Shown here: in pieces, positions 47,081 to 58,043 of the stretch | Layout of the letters: each line of letters begins with the position of its first letter | Position numbering within the stretch: position 1 is the stretch's first letter | Assembly (NCBI GenBank): GCA_002354735.1 | Contig: DEMD01000007.1 | Span: forward strand, 86,058-150,057 | Direction: 5' to 3' | Source of the DNA: Gammaproteobacteria bacterium UBA2679 | Lineage (GTDB): Bacteria > Pseudomonadota > Gammaproteobacteria > Pseudomonadales > Oleiphilaceae | Length of the DNA: 64,000 bases | Notes under the pieces: generated by a model | Seen by the model: only the letters and a program-made list of their open reading frames with translations | Told to the model about the DNA's origin: nothing | The model's database searches: none | Position numbers and translations under genes: made by a program

Positions 47081-50044
47081 ATGATTGACACTTCTGGGGA
47101 GCAGAACTTTCTCAGCCATTTCGGCGCTGCCGGAAAGCATTGGAGCCTGCGCAGAAAGATCTTCACCTACGTGATGATTCCCGCGGCACTTTTCGCGATT
47201 GTCATCGGCAGCGTGTTCATTACCGCCCGGATGATGGAACTCGAACATATCGTCACCACACGATCGCAGGAAACGACTGACCAGCTGGTGAATATGAGCG
47301 CCGTTCTTCTAAGCCGGGCTGACCCGACCACCCTGGAGCTCATTGCTGGCGGCACCATTCAGAAAGAAGGTGTACGCTCGGTGGTGATTTACAATCAGCG
47401 CGGCGAGATCACCGCACATGCCGGAGCTATGCCAGCGGCGAGAGCAAGCCAACGCAATCTTCTGAATGCTCAGGGCAGTCGTCGTCGGATCGGTGACTAT
47501 CTGCAGTTAGTCGAGCCCGTATGGCCTACCGCCCAAGCGGCCGAGAGCACAGCAGGACGCGCCATGCCAATCGGCTGGGTTGCCGTCGAGTTCGCCTACA
47601 CGCCGACTCAGCTGGCACAATCGCGTGCCATTTTGCTCACTGTGCTCGGCATTTTGCTAACCGTGTTTCTCAGCGCCGTACTCGCCTCGCGACTGTCACG
47701 ACAGCTGACCCGCCCGCTCGCCCATACCGTCGACGTCGTCTCTCGCATCAAGCGCGGCGATAGTGGCGCCCGCCTGGACATCGAAGGCAGTCGAGAGATC
47801 GAACTGTTGCGTGATGGTATCAACAGCATGGCTGATACACTCGAGCACGCACATAGCGAGTTGCAGCAGAACATCGATCAGGCCACTGAAGACTTGCGCG
47901 AGACCCTGGAAACCATCGAAATCCAGAACATCGAGCTGAACATCGCACGAAAGGAGGCCTTGCAGGCCAGCAAGATAAAGTCCGAGTTTCTCGCGAACAT
48001 GTCGCACGAGATTCGGACCCCGCTCAATGGCATCATCGGCTTCGCGAGAATTTTGCTGAAATCGCCACTGACCCAACAGCAGAAAGACCACGCGACCACT
48101 ATCGTGAAGTCATCCGAAACACTGCTGAGCGTTATCAACGATATTCTCGACTTTTCCCGGATAGAAGCAGGCAAGCTCCTGCTCGACCACAGTGAGTTCA
48201 ACGTTCGTGACACAATAGACGACGCGATGACCCTGCTCGCCCCGGCGGCTCACGAAAAGAACCTCGATCTGGCGGCCATGGTCTATCTCGATGTGCCAGC
48301 CATACTTGTGGGTGACCCGCTACGTGTGAAGCAGATCATCCTCAATCTCATAGGCAATGCGGTCAAGTTTACCCGCCACGGCGAGATCGTACTGCGCGTG
48401 ATGCTGGAGGAACAGGAAACCAACGGCCATCACGTGACGATTCGGATCTCGGTATCTGACACCGGCGTCGGCATGTCGAAAACCCAGCAACGCGCGCTGT
48501 TTCATGCCTTTTCGCAAGGCGACGCCTCCACCGCACGCCGTTTCGGTGGCTCGGGCCTCGGCCTGGTCATTTCCAGGAAACTGGCGGAGCAGATGGGTGG
48601 CAGTATCAGCGTTGAAAGCACCCTTGGCGAGGGCTCAACCTTCTCGGTGCTGCTACGGCTTGAAAGTCTCGGCCAGGCGACGGGACTCAGGCACCTCACC
48701 AGAGAGGCGGACGATAGCCTCACGCCCGGAGATTACGAAAACAGCCGCCATTACGAAGCGCCGCCGGATCTTTCCGGTGAACGCCTGATCTATCTCGAAT
48801 ACCAGCAGCGAACGGCCATGGTCACACAGCAGATCCTGCAGCACTGGTCGGCAGAAGTGGTCATTGCCGAAACCCTCGATGATCTCTGTGACTCCATCGT
48901 CAAGGCGCAGAAGGCGGGCCGCGGCTTTTCGGCAGCCATTCTTGGCATTACCTCCTACCAGCTCAGCAGTGCTGTGCATCTCGCTGCCGTCGAACGAATC
49001 GAAAAACAGCTCGACTGCCGTGTTGTACTGTTGACGCCTACGATCGATAGTGTGAGAGAACACGCGGCCATCCTGAATGCCTGCACCGCCTATGCGCTGA
49101 AGCCGATACCACAGCGAAAGCTAGCCGCAATGATGATGCTCCTGCTAACCAAACAGCACGAAGGCATTTCACCACTGCGGCAACCACAATCTGCCCGCTT
49201 GTTCAGGCCAAAACCCAGAGTGATGGCGGTTGATGACAATGCCGCCAATCTTCGTCTTATCGAAGCACTGCTGACGGACATCGGCGTCGAGCCAGTGGCA
49301 GTAACCAGCGGCTATGAGGCGCTCCGGCTGTTGAAGGAGACCAGCTGTGACCTGGTATTCATGGACGTACAGATGCCTGGCATGGATGGTATGGAAACCA
49401 CCCGCCTGATCAGAAGCCTGTCTGGTCCGGTCGCTCATGTTCCGATTCTTGCGCTGACGGCACATGCGCTGAATGAGGAGCGTGAGGAGCTGCTGAACAA
49501 TGGCTTCAACGAATATGTGACCAAGCCAATTTCGGAGTCGCAACTGCTCGACCTCCTCAGTCGATACCTGCAGTTCGCCCAACCGCCCAAGGCTGCCGAC
49601 GAAGTTCATCAGGTCTACAGCAACTTTTCGGGCACGGTGCGGCCCTCGCAAAAAGCAGCGCCAGAGCCCTGTGTCGACATCGAATCGTCGATCCGCCTGG
49701 CCGCAGGCAAGCGAGATCTCGCTGTCGAGTTGCTCTCGATGCTGTTGGAAAACCTCCCTGAGGATGAGGAACGTTTCCGCAAACTGGAACGTGCGAATGA
49801 TGTCAAAGGACTGGAAGAGGCCGCACACAAGTTGCATGGCGGCACACGATACTGTGGCGTGCCTCTGTTACGGGCGGCGGTGGCTTCGCTCGAGACTATG
49901 CTGAAACAGAAGCAGCCCTGGACCGAGCACCTGAAACAGACCTACGCCGAGATTGACCGGCTGCTCTACTGGGCCGATCAGACCGACTGGCAACCGCTCA
50001 TGCTCGGGGCACCCGATGGTCTCAGTCGCAGTTCTGCCGGATAG
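47081..50044 (+). CDS. barA: hybrid sensor histidine kinase BarA/GacS
   Basis: 987 residues. Two membrane helices (about 29-50 and 183-205) bracket a periplasmic sensor, then HAMP, HisKA with phospho-acceptor His309 (MSHEIRTPLNG), HATPase (NLIGNAVKFT, DTGVGM, GSGLGLVIS), a degenerate receiver-like domain without Asp, an active receiver with Asp762 (FMDVQMPGMDG) and an Hpt domain with His916 (AAHKLHGGTRYCG). Controls the GacA/UvrY-Rsm/Csr cascade in relatives. No gacA/uvrY gene in the window. I chose ATG 47081; a TTG at 47039 lies against its own GAAAGGG and adds 14 residues. Confidence 0.95.
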   Translation: MIDTSGEQNFLSHFGAAGKHWSLRRKIFTYVMIPAALFAIVIGSVFITARMMELEHIVTTRSQETTDQLVNMSAVLLSRADPTTLELIAGGTIQKEGVRSVVIYNQRGEITAHAGAMPAARASQRNLLNAQGSRRRIGDYLQLVEPVWPTAQAAESTAGRAMPIGWVAVEFAYTPTQLAQSRAILLTVLGILLTVFLSAVLASRLSRQLTRPLAHTVDVVSRIKRGDSGARLDIEGSREIELLRDGINSMADTLEHAHSELQQNIDQATEDLRETLETIEIQNIELNIARKEALQASKIKSEFLANMSHEIRTPLNGIIGFARILLKSPLTQQQKDHATTIVKSSETLLSVINDILDFSRIEAGKLLLDHSEFNVRDTIDDAMTLLAPAAHEKNLDLAAMVYLDVPAILVGDPLRVKQIILNLIGNAVKFTRHGEIVLRVMLEEQETNGHHVTIRISVSDTGVGMSKTQQRALFHAFSQGDASTARRFGGSGLGLVISRKLAEQMGGSISVESTLGEGSTFSVLLRLESLGQATGLRHLTREADDSLTPGDYENSRHYEAPPDLSGERLIYLEYQQRTAMVTQQILQHWSAEVVIAETLDDLCDSIVKAQKAGRGFSAAILGITSYQLSSAVHLAAVERIEKQLDCRVVLLTPTIDSVREHAAILNACTAYALKPIPQRKLAAMMMLLLTKQHEGISPLRQPQSARLFRPKPRVMAVDDNAANLRLIEALLTDIGVEPVAVTSGYEALRLLKETSCDLVFMDVQMPGMDGMETTRLIRSLSGPVAHVPILALTAHALNEEREELLNNGFNEYVTKPISESQLLDLLSRYLQFAQPPKAADEVHQVYSNFSGTVRPSQKAAPEPCVDIESSIRLAAGKRDLAVELLSMLLENLPEDEERFRKLERANDVKGLEEAAHKLHGGTRYCGVPLLRAAVASLETMLKQKQPWTEHLKQTYAEIDRLLYWADQTDWQPLMLGAPDGLSRSSAG

Positions 50045-50050
50045 ACCGTA

Positions 50051-50785
50051 TTAAACAGCACTGTCCAGCAGCGCTCTCATTTCTCGCACAGCTGAATCAA
50101 GGCCTGTGATTACGGCTCTTGCAATGATCGCATGGCCGATATTCAGCTCCCTAACGTGGTCCAGCGCGGCAATTGGCCGAGTATTATGGTAGTGCAGGCC
50201 ATGACCGGCATTGACCAGCAAACCGGCCTGATGCGCGAATACCGCTGCTTCCCGCAGCGCCTCGAGCCGTAGCTCGACTTCACCACCGCTGGCTTCGGCG
50301 TAATCTCCGGTATGCAGCTCAACTGCCTGAGCGCCCACCCGGACAGCGGCCTCGATCTGGCGCGGATCAGGGTCGATGAACAGCGAAACCCGAATACCAC
50401 TATCGGTTAGTCTACTCACATAGTCTTTCAGCATCGCCTCTCTGCTACAGACATCCAGGCCACCTTCAGTCGTCAGTTCCTCCCGCTTTTCAGGTACCAG
50501 ACAACAGTCACGCGGGTTCACCTCGAGCGCCAATGCCAGCATCGGATCGGTTGCAGCCATTTCCAGGTTCATGGAGGTCTGAAGCGTCTGGGCCAGCAGA
50601 CGGACATCACGTGGCTGGATATGCCGGCCATCTTCGCGCGGATGAATGGTGATGCTGTCTGCCCCCGCCTGCTCGGCAATCGCAGCAGCCAGCACCGGAT
50701 CAGGATAGAGGGTACCGCGAGCCTGGCGAAGCGTTGCGATGTGGTCGATGTTTACACCGAGCAGAACTCTACGTTTAGTCGTCAT
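50051..50785 (-). CDS. pdxJ: pyridoxine 5'-phosphate synthase
   Basis: 244 residues. Final ring-closing step of DXP-dependent vitamin B6 synthesis. [18 protein letters not shown] at the N-terminus, [28 protein letters not shown] and [10 protein letters not shown] carry the active-site His/Glu residues. Last gene of the lepA-to-pdxJ run; overlaps recO by 11 bases. Confidence 0.96.
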   Translation of the reverse strand: MTTKRRVLLGVNIDHIATLRQARGTLYPDPVLAAAIAEQAGADSITIHPREDGRHIQPRDVRLLAQTLQTSMNLEMAATDPMLALALEVNPRDCCLVPEKREELTTEGGLDVCSREAMLKDYVSRLTDSGIRVSLFIDPDPRQIEAAVRVGAQAVELHTGDYAEASGGEVELRLEALREAAVFAHQAGLLVNAGHGLHYHNTRPIAALDHVRELNIGHAIIARAVITGLDSAVREMRALLDSAV

Positions 50786-51629
50786 GATTTCCGGGATCCT
50801 CTGTTATCGGTTCGGCTTGTTCTGGTCGTACTGCACCCAGCCGGGCAGCAGCCTGTATAAGCTGACGGGTGTTGATCATTCGCCCATCGAGGCTTCGGTC
50901 GATCACGAGGGAAGTCAGCTCGCGGGCAAGGCCAAGCGCGCCTCCCACCTGCCAATTTGCCTCACCGACAGCCAGTAAAAGCCGGCCCGACGCACTGACA
51001 ACCCGAAGGTGGGCCGGTTCGTCCTTTGCTTCGGCTTCTTCAAGCCAGCCGGATGTGCTGACAAAAATGTACCTGCTATCAGGCGAAATCGGGTTACCAG
51101 CTGCGTCAGCGCTGAAGCCTGGATGCAGCCCGAGCGCCGTGGTCAGCGCCAGCTCGAACTCACGCATCAGCCAAAGCAGAGGATCCTGAGCAGAAAAAGC
51201 CGTCGGCGCAGGGATCTCTCGCGCAGAGTCTTCGGCACACGAGTTGAGACGTTTCAGACTACTTGTATATAAACTATGAATCTCAGGCACTTGCTCCTCG
51301 ACTGGCAGGAGCAGGTAGAGTAGCTCGTTGAAATAGAGCCCTACAAGGGCCGCACGTCCCTTGAGACTGAAGCCGCGCCCGGCAAAATCCAGCGACGAAA
51401 ATGTCTTGAGCTCACTGCGACCGTACTGGGAAAAGATGTATGGCTGGAACGCCTGTAGGCTATCAGCAGCAGAGCGGTGCTTGCCGCGACTGCCATGAAT
51501 CACGCCGCTGACCTTGCCACTCGATGCCGTCAGCATGGTGGCAATGATGCTATTCTCCCGGTAAGGTCTGCCGTGCAGCAGCCAGCCTTGCTGGGCTACA
51601 GCAGAACTGCCGCCGCCCCGGCCTGTCAC
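50775..51629 (-). CDS. recO: DNA repair protein RecO
   Basis: 284 residues. N-terminal OB fold ([37 protein letters not shown]), then a helical domain ([15 protein letters not shown]) with no zinc-finger cysteine set, as is usual in gammaproteobacteria. Loads RecA on SSB-coated DNA with RecR. GTG start overlapping the era stop (GTGA). Confidence 0.93.
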   Translation of the reverse strand: MTGRGGGSSAVAQQGWLLHGRPYRENSIIATMLTASSGKVSGVIHGSRGKHRSAADSLQAFQPYIFSQYGRSELKTFSSLDFAGRGFSLKGRAALVGLYFNELLYLLLPVEEQVPEIHSLYTSSLKRLNSCAEDSAREIPAPTAFSAQDPLLWLMREFELALTTALGLHPGFSADAAGNPISPDSRYIFVSTSGWLEEAEAKDEPAHLRVVSASGRLLLAVGEANWQVGGALGLARELTSLVIDRSLDGRMINTRQLIQAAARLGAVRPEQAEPITEDPGNHDD

Positions 51630-52567
51630 CGCTCATCGTAGCCGAGTGTTTTCAGCGCCCTGGCACTGTTACTCCAGCCTGACTTTACTTTCACCCAGGT
51701 CTTGAGCATGACGGTCGAGCCGGTGAGATGTTCGATATCGCGACGCGCATCGGTGCCAATTCGCTTAAGCTTTTCGCCCTTGCTACCGATGAGAATCTTG
51801 CGCTGCCCTTCACGTTCAACCCAGACGATCATGCCGATATGCAGGGTCTTGCCTTCCTGCCCCCACTGCTCGATTTCAACCGCCACGCCGTAGGGCACTT
51901 CATCCCCGAGCTGACGCATGATCTTCTCACGGAGAATTTCGGCACAAAGAAAGCGAATGCTGCGATCAGTCACCTGATCGTCAGGAAAGAGGTGCACGCC
52001 AGCCGGCAAATAAGCCGCAATCTCTTTTTCGAGTTCGTCGAGCTGCCAGCCTTTCATGGCAGAAATCGGCACAAAGCCTTCGAAACTGAAACTCTTGCGT
52101 AACTCGTCGATGAACGGCAGCAGCGATGTCTTGTCTTCAAGTTCATCAATCTTGTTGATCAACAGCATCACTGGGCGCTTACTGGCCGTAGCGGCCTCGA
52201 GCACCATGCGATCCTCTTCGGTAATGCGGGTCCTGTCGATCATCACAATAATGAGATCCGCATCGTTCAACGCACTCAGAGCCGCCTTGTTCATGACCGC
52301 ATTGAGCGAGTTACGTTCATTCTTGTGGATACCCGGGGTATCGACGTAGATGTACTGCACCTCATCGATCGTCTTGACGCCGAGGATCTGATGCCGCGTC
52401 GTTTGCGCCTTCTTCGAGGTAATACTGATCTTCTGACCGAGCAGCTTATTCAGTAGCGTTGACTTTCCAACATTTGGTCGACCCACAATGGCGACATAGC
52501 CACACTTCTGCCCATTCGCGGGTTGTTCAGGGCCTGTTTCATCAGACGCCATCTCATTAGAGCTCAT
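51626..52567 (-). CDS. era: GTPase Era
   Basis: 313 residues. Ribosome 30S assembly GTPase: G1 GRPNVGKSTLLNKLLG, G2 QTTRHQILG, G3 DTPGIH, G4 NKID, G5 SAMKG, and the C-terminal KH domain (RKILIGSKGEKLKRIG). Overlaps rnc by four bases (ATGA). Confidence 0.97.
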   Translation of the reverse strand: MSSNEMASDETGPEQPANGQKCGYVAIVGRPNVGKSTLLNKLLGQKISITSKKAQTTRHQILGVKTIDEVQYIYVDTPGIHKNERNSLNAVMNKAALSALNDADLIIVMIDRTRITEEDRMVLEAATASKRPVMLLINKIDELEDKTSLLPFIDELRKSFSFEGFVPISAMKGWQLDELEKEIAAYLPAGVHLFPDDQVTDRSIRFLCAEILREKIMRQLGDEVPYGVAVEIEQWGQEGKTLHIGMIVWVEREGQRKILIGSKGEKLKRIGTDARRDIEHLTGSTVMLKTWVKVKSGWSNSARALKTLGYDER

Positions 52568-53259
52568 GACTTTTGGATACCTTCGAGGTTTTTGAGTGCC
52601 TTGGCCGCCGCTTTCTGTTCAGCGAGGCGGCGGCTGGGACCTCGTCCGGAAAATACATCTTCCAGGCCATTGACCGTGCATTTGACCACGAAGGTCTGCG
52701 CATGCGCCTCGCCCAGCACTTCAAGAATTTCGTATACCGGGAGCTCCGCCTGGCGGCTTTGCAAAAGCTCCTGTAGGCGGGTCTTTGAATCCTTGCGGGT
52801 ATCTTCCGGCTTCAGTGCATCGAGTCGAGAGGCAAAGAGTCCACGCAGAAGCGTCTGGACGGTTTCGAAGCCGCTATCCAGGAATACTGCACCAATTACT
52901 GCTTCCAACCCATCGGCCAGAATCGACTCGCGGCGAAAGCCACCACTCTTGAGTTCGCCGGAACCCAACCTCATGGCGTCACCGAGACTCAGATCACGGG
53001 CCACTTCAGCAAGTGTCACGCCCTTGACGAGACTGGCGCGCATGCGACTGAGCTGTCCTTCTCTGGCATCTGTAAAGCGCGCATAGAGCGCCTCGGCAAT
53101 GACGAAGTTGACGATGGAGTCGCCGAGAAACTCGAGACGCTCGTTGTTAGATTTGCCGTAGCTCCGGTGAGACAAGGCGAGCTCGAGCAGACCTTCGTTC
53201 TTGAAACGATAGCCTAGCTGTGCCTGCAGTTTGTCGAGCGCCTGATCGGTTCGTAACAC
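52564..53259 (-). CDS. rnc: ribonuclease III
   Basis: 231 residues. Catalytic motif NERLEFLGDSIVNFVIAE, second acidic residues in EAVIGAVFLDSG, and a C-terminal double-stranded-RNA-binding domain (KTRLQELLQSRQAELPVYE, SRRLAEQKAAAKALKNLE). GTG start, overlapping the DUF4845 gene stop by one base (TAGTG). Confidence 0.97.
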   Translation of the reverse strand: MLRTDQALDKLQAQLGYRFKNEGLLELALSHRSYGKSNNERLEFLGDSIVNFVIAEALYARFTDAREGQLSRMRASLVKGVTLAEVARDLSLGDAMRLGSGELKSGGFRRESILADGLEAVIGAVFLDSGFETVQTLLRGLFASRLDALKPEDTRKDSKTRLQELLQSRQAELPVYEILEVLGEAHAQTFVVKCTVNGLEDVFSGRGPSRRLAEQKAAAKALKNLEGIQKS

Positions 53260-53642
53260 TACTTCTTCTTGCTTTCCTGTTGATGGTGGAAACTGAGCAC
53301 CGCATCGATGTTGGCTACAATATTCTTGCGAACCTCGTAATCGATGATCACCGTAGTCGTATCATCCTTGCGTTCGATCTTGATGGCTTCTGGCGGCAGA
53401 CTGCGAATGTTGTTGATAGTAAGGAGGCTGTCCAGACTGGACTGTATTTCCTTGTTCGTCATATCAGCAAAGTTTTCTTTCTTCGACAGACTTTCAAGCG
53501 ATCCCGAAACCGAACTATCCTCGATGTAGACCGGAATCAGCTTGATGGCCACAGTAATAAACGATACCAGCACGAGCAAATAGAACAGGTACTGCATCAT
53601 TGATGCACCTGTTTGCTGCTTTGGCAGGGCAATCGATCCCAT
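53259..53642 (-). CDS. DUF4845 membrane protein
   Basis: 127 residues: one N-terminal membrane helix (YLFYLLVLVSFITVAIKLIPVY) and a periplasmic domain with SLDSLLTINNIRSLPPEAIKI. Matches the DUF4845 protein found between lepB and rnc in Pseudomonas and relatives; function not known. ATG 53642 chosen by family-like length, with AGG about 7 bases upstream; two other Met codons lie downstream before the helix. Confidence 0.85.
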   Translation of the reverse strand: MGSIALPKQQTGASMMQYLFYLLVLVSFITVAIKLIPVYIEDSSVSGSLESLSKKENFADMTNKEIQSSLDSLLTINNIRSLPPEAIKIERKDDTTTVIIDYEVRKNIVANIDAVLSFHHQQESKKK

Positions 53643-53750
53643 AGACGACCTGGAGACAGTCTGACACATACGCATAGTCCTGATAAGTAAACGTAGTCTC
53701 AGTATAGCTGGATCGTAGCACTTGCGACTGACCGGGGCAGGCAGCGCCTG

Positions 53751-54608
53751 CTATTCGATAAGCCCTGTTCTTGAAAACGAAGGAATTGAGAAGAAGCTCT
53801 CCCAATGCATCCAGATTGCGAAAGCGCGCCCAACGATATTGTTCTCCGGCACCATACCGATATAACGGCTATCACGACTTCGATCCCGGTTGTCGCCCAG
53901 CAGGAAGAAATTGCCCGCCGGCACCTTCCATTCTGCCTGCAGCCCTGAGGGGCCGCTCTCTTTCTGAATTCTATAGGTGGCGCCGCCAAGCGACTCTTCG
54001 TAAATGAGCTCCTTGGGATTATCCGGTGGAAGCGCTGCGAGCAGCCGCTCTTCAACCGGCTCACCATTGACGTACAGTGCCTTGCCAAGAAGCGTGACAG
54101 TGTCGCCGGGAAGCCCGATCACGCGCTTGATATAATTGGTCCGATTGTCTTCAGGATTTCGGAACACCATTACGTCACCACGCTCTGGCTCGCCCAGATC
54201 CACGATTTCTGTACCTAGAACAGGCAAGCGTAGCCCATAGGTAAACTTGTTGACGAGGATGAAGTCGCCGACCTCGAGCGTCGGCAGCATGGACTGTGAA
54301 GGGATCTGAAAGGGCTCGACGATAAAAGAGCGCAGGATCAGCACAATGAAGAGAATGGGAAAGAATGATCGACAATACTCGACAATGAGTGGCTCAACCG
54401 GCTGGCTCGTACGCGTATCGCCCTGGGTCGCACCATCTACTGTCCAGCCCTGGCTGATTCGGGTCTCGCCAACTGCCGGCGCCGGCGCGCTGGTCTGCTG
54501 CGGTGCTGGTTGACGCTTTTTCGCAAAAACCAGCGCGTCGACAAGCCACACAGCGCCGGTAATTAATGTCAGCGCTACCAGAATGAGCGAGAAGTCGAAA
54601 TCCATCAT
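53751..54608 (-). CDS. lepB: signal peptidase I
   Basis: 285 residues. Two N-terminal membrane helices (about 7-27 and 83-100), then the catalytic domain: Ser nucleophile in IPSQSMLPTL, Lys general base in NYIKRVIGLPGD, and the C-terminal GDNRDRSRDSRYIGMVP. Gln stands where the usual IPSGSM has Gly. Cuts Sec/Tat signal peptides on the periplasmic side. Follows lepA by 60 bases. Confidence 0.96.
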   Translation of the reverse strand: MMDFDFSLILVALTLITGAVWLVDALVFAKKRQPAPQQTSAPAPAVGETRISQGWTVDGATQGDTRTSQPVEPLIVEYCRSFFPILFIVLILRSFIVEPFQIPSQSMLPTLEVGDFILVNKFTYGLRLPVLGTEIVDLGEPERGDVMVFRNPEDNRTNYIKRVIGLPGDTVTLLGKALYVNGEPVEERLLAALPPDNPKELIYEESLGGATYRIQKESGPSGLQAEWKVPAGNFFLLGDNRDRSRDSRYIGMVPENNIVGRAFAIWMHWESFFSIPSFSRTGLIE

Positions 54609-54668
54609 GTACGAGTATCCGTTTCCAAGGTCGCCGTTACCATGTGGGCTGGGTTGGCTGGCGCAACT

Positions 54669-56468
54669 TTAACTGTCGATCTTCAAGACTGCAAGGAAGG
54701 CATCCTGAGGGATTTCCACGCTGCCGACCTGCTTCATCCGCTTCTTGCCCTCTTTCTGCTTCTGCAACAGTTTCTTCTTCCGGGACACGTCGCCACCATA
54801 ACACTTGGCGGTCACGTTCTTTCGCAGGGCCTTGACCGTCGTACGGGCAATGACCTGCCCACCGAGTGCGGCCTGTATCGCGACGTCGAACATCTGCCGC
54901 GGTATCAGCTCCTTCATCTTCTCTGTCAACTGCCGTCCCTTGTAGGCCGCATTGTCGCGATGAATGATCAGTGCCAGCGCATCAACCTTTTCAGCGTTGA
55001 TCAGCACATCCAGGCGCACCAGGTTGGCAGCCTGGAAGCGAACGAAGTGATAGTCGAGCGATGCATAACCGCGACTGGCGGATTTGAGTTTGTCGAAGAA
55101 ATCGAGCACGACCTCTGCCATTGGCATTTCATAGCTCAGCGAGACTTGAGAACCGAGGAACTGCATGCTTTTCTGCACTCCGCGCTTCTCGACACAGAGG
55201 CTGATAACATTGCCGAGGTAGTCCTGTGGCACGAGAATATTCGCTTCGACGATCGGCTCACGCATCTCCTCTATGCTGCCCAGATCCGGTAGTCGCGATG
55301 GATTGTCCACCGAGACCACTTCGTTCTGCTTGGTCAGCACCTCGTAGATAACGGTCGGGGCCGTTGTGATGAGGTCGAGATCGTACTCCCGCTCGAGCCG
55401 TTCCTGAATGATTTCCATGTGCAGCATGCCTAGAAAGCCGCAGCGGAAGCCGAAGCCCAGCGCATCGGAGCTCTCGGGCTCGAAAAAGAGCGAAGCATCG
55501 TTGAGCGTCAGCTTGTCCAGCGCGGTCCGGAAATCTTCGTAGTCATCCGAAGACACCGGGAACAGTCCCGCATACACCTGAGGCTGAACCCGCTTGAAAC
55601 CCGGTAGCGACTTCGTACTGCCATTCGATGCATGCGTGATGGTATCACCGACCGGCGCCCCATGGATATTCTTGATACCGGCTACGACAAAGCCCACTTC
55701 GCCCGGCCCCAGCTGCGGCTGCTCGGTCCGCTTCGGTGTAAACACACCCAGCGAAGTCACGAGTTCCACCACGCCATTGGACATGATCTTGATCTTGTCG
55801 CCCTTTTTGAGCGTGCCATGTTTGACGCGAACAAGCGAAACCACTCCGAGATACGGGTCGAACCAGGAGTCGATGATGAGGGCCTGCAAGGGCCAGTCTT
55901 CTTCAGTTTCAGGCGGTGGAATGCGTGCCACCAACTCCTCGAGAATATCTTCGATACCGATACCGGCCTTGGCGCTGCATTCAACCGCATCAGTCGCATC
56001 GATACCGATGATTTCCTCGATTTCCTTGCGAACCCTGTCAGGCTCGGCCTGTGGCAGATCCATCTTGTTGAGGACCGGCAGGACCTCGAGACCCATTTCG
56101 ATAGCGGTATAGCAATTCGCCACAGACTGAGCCTCGACACCCTGGGCGGCATCCACCACAAGCAAGGCGCCTTCGCACGCGGCCAGTGATCGCGATACTT
56201 CATAGCTGAAGTCGACGTGACCGGGCGTGTCGATAAAGTTCAGCTGATACACCTTCCCGCTACGGGATGTGTAGTGCAGCGTGACACTCTGCGCCTTGAT
56301 GGTGATACCGCGCTCACGTTCGATGTCCATCGAATCAAGCACCTGGGCCTGCATTTCGCGCGCCTCAAGGCCGCCGCAGTGCTGTATGAAGCGGTCTGCA
56401 ATGGTGGACTTGCCGTGATCGATGTGTGCGATGATTGAAAAATTTCTGATGGAATCGAGTTTCTTCAC
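54669..56468 (-). CDS. lepA: elongation factor 4 (LepA)
   Basis: 599 residues, the E. coli length. Translational GTPase: G1 [10 protein letters not shown]3 DTPGHVDF, G4 NKMDLPQ, and the LepA-specific C-terminal domain with [18 protein letters not shown] 56468 with AGGA eight bases upstream gives the family start [12 protein letters not shown]. The longer frame beginning with ATG 56501 starts inside the mucD terminator and is rejected. Confidence 0.96.
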   Translation of the reverse strand: MKKLDSIRNFSIIAHIDHGKSTIADRFIQHCGGLEAREMQAQVLDSMDIERERGITIKAQSVTLHYTSRSGKVYQLNFIDTPGHVDFSYEVSRSLAACEGALLVVDAAQGVEAQSVANCYTAIEMGLEVLPVLNKMDLPQAEPDRVRKEIEEIIGIDATDAVECSAKAGIGIEDILEELVARIPPPETEEDWPLQALIIDSWFDPYLGVVSLVRVKHGTLKKGDKIKIMSNGVVELVTSLGVFTPKRTEQPQLGPGEVGFVVAGIKNIHGAPVGDTITHASNGSTKSLPGFKRVQPQVYAGLFPVSSDDYEDFRTALDKLTLNDASLFFEPESSDALGFGFRCGFLGMLHMEIIQERLEREYDLDLITTAPTVIYEVLTKQNEVVSVDNPSRLPDLGSIEEMREPIVEANILVPQDYLGNVISLCVEKRGVQKSMQFLGSQVSLSYEMPMAEVVLDFFDKLKSASRGYASLDYHFVRFQAANLVRLDVLINAEKVDALALIIHRDNAAYKGRQLTEKMKELIPRQMFDVAIQAALGGQVIARTTVKALRKNVTAKCYGGDVSRKKKLLQKQKEGKKRMKQVGSVEIPQDAFLAVLKIDS

Positions 56469-56481
56469 ATTGCCGGTCCTG

Positions 56482-56518
56482 AAAAAAAAGCCCGTAATCA
56501 TAACAAGACTACGGGCTT
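56482..56518 (-). terminator. intrinsic terminator after mucD
   Basis: On the minus strand AAGCCCGTA pairs perfectly with TACGGGCTT (9 bp, 13-base loop) and is followed by an eight-base T run. It separates mucD from lepA, so lepA needs its own promoter or readthrough. Confidence 0.88.
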
Positions 56519-56547
56519 CTAGACAGCATTCAATAGAGACGCTTCGC

Positions 56548-57987
56548 TCAGTCCTCGATGCGCATCACCACGAAGGCCGGATTGCCGTTGCGGATGATCA
56601 ATACGGGGATCGACTTGTCGTTCGGCAATTTGCCGACAATCGTTCGCAGATCGCCTACCGAATTGACCCGCTCATTGTTCACCGTGCTGATGACGTCCCC
56701 TGCCCTGATGCCGGCAGCCGCTGCTGGTCCTGCCATCACATTCGTAACCACTACACCGCCGCTGATCTGCAATTGCGCCTTTTCCTCGGCAGTCAGATCG
56801 CGAACTTCCAGATTCAGGGTACTGGCATCGGTCGACGGTCTCTTGCCTGTCGTCGCAGTAACTTCATCACTTCCTGGAACCTGACCGACGATGATGTCAA
56901 GTGTCTGCCGCTCGCCTGCGCGGATGATTTCAAGTTCAGCCTCGGTGCCCGGCTTGACTCGACCAACGAGATGAGGCAGTTCGGAAGAGAGGTCGATTTC
57001 GTCATCCTCGAACGACAGGATGACATCACCCGGCCTCAGACCCGCCTTGGCGGCTGGCGATTCAGGCATGACCTGTGCAACAAGGGCACCATGAGGCTTT
57101 TTCAGACCGAACGATTCCGCCAGGTCACGATTCACTTCCTGAATGAGCACACCCAGCCAGCCGCGACTCACCTGCCCCGTCTCCCGAATCTGTTCTACAG
57201 CGTTCATTGCGACATCGATAGGAATGGCGAAAGACACGCCCATGAATCCGCCAGAGCGGGTATAGATCTGGGAATTGATACCAACCACTTCACCGTCCAG
57301 GTTGAATAGCGGACCACCGGAGTTACCCGGATTGATCGCGACGTCAGTCTGGATAAACGGCACGTAGTTCTCACTCGGCAGGCTTCTGGCCAACGCGCTG
57401 ACGATGCCGGCAGTCACTGTGTAATCGAAACCGAAGGGCGAGCCTATGGCCAATACCCATTCACCGACTTTCAGTTTCGAAGACTTGCCGAGCTTCAACA
57501 CAGGCAGGTCATCCGCCTTCACCCTGAGTACCGCAAGATCAGTGTCCGGATCGGTACCAACCAGCTCGGCAACAAGCTCACGCCGATCAGCCAGGCGAAC
57601 AATGATTTCATCGGCGCCTTCTACAACGTGATTGTTGGTCAACACGATGCCGTCGGCAGAAACGATAAAGCCGGAGCCGGTCGATTGCATTTGCCGAGGC
57701 ATCTGCCCGTTGCCGCCAGGGCCTGGTAATTGATCACCGAAGAAATGGCGGAAGAATTCGGGAATCTGCTGCAGATCGGGATGGCCGCCATAACCAGCAG
57801 GACTGGGTGAAGCCCTACTCGTGCTAATATTGACCACGCCAGGCGAGGCCTCTTCGACAAGTTCCGTAAAATCGGGCAGGCTTGCCGCCCTGGCGGCACC
57901 GGTCAGCATCAGGCACCAGACCAGGAAACTGAATATCAGCGCTCGTTGCGGACCTTCGGTCTGTCCGCTTCGCATGACTTGAGGCAT
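56548..57987 (-). CDS. mucD: periplasmic serine protease, MucD/DegP family
   Basis: 479 residues. Signal peptide (cut after ARA, about 34), trypsin-like domain with triad His120 (LTNNHVVEG), Asp150 (DTDLAVL) and Ser223 (GNSGGPLF), then two PDZ domains (about 255-370 and 385-470). Envelope quality-control protease; in Pseudomonas MucD dampens AlgU activity. Here mucC precedes it by 56 bases, but algU, mucA and mucB are absent. Confidence 0.95.
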   Translation of the reverse strand: MPQVMRSGQTEGPQRALIFSFLVWCLMLTGAARAASLPDFTELVEEASPGVVNISTSRASPSPAGYGGHPDLQQIPEFFRHFFGDQLPGPGGNGQMPRQMQSTGSGFIVSADGIVLTNNHVVEGADEIIVRLADRRELVAELVGTDPDTDLAVLRVKADDLPVLKLGKSSKLKVGEWVLAIGSPFGFDYTVTAGIVSALARSLPSENYVPFIQTDVAINPGNSGGPLFNLDGEVVGINSQIYTRSGGFMGVSFAIPIDVAMNAVEQIRETGQVSRGWLGVLIQEVNRDLAESFGLKKPHGALVAQVMPESPAAKAGLRPGDVILSFEDDEIDLSSELPHLVGRVKPGTEAELEIIRAGERQTLDIIVGQVPGSDEVTATTGKRPSTDASTLNLEVRDLTAEEKAQLQISGGVVVTNVMAGPAAAAGIRAGDVISTVNNERVNSVGDLRTIVGKLPNDKSIPVLIIRNGNPAFVVMRIED

Positions 57988-58043
57988 TAATAATCTCCAT
58001 ATATGAGTCGAACCGGTTGACCAACCGGCATGGCAGAGAAAAC

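Noticed and set aside
54669..56501. Longer lepA starting at ATG 56501
   Set aside because: That ATG lies inside the mucD terminator stem-loop; GTG 56468 gives the family start and length.
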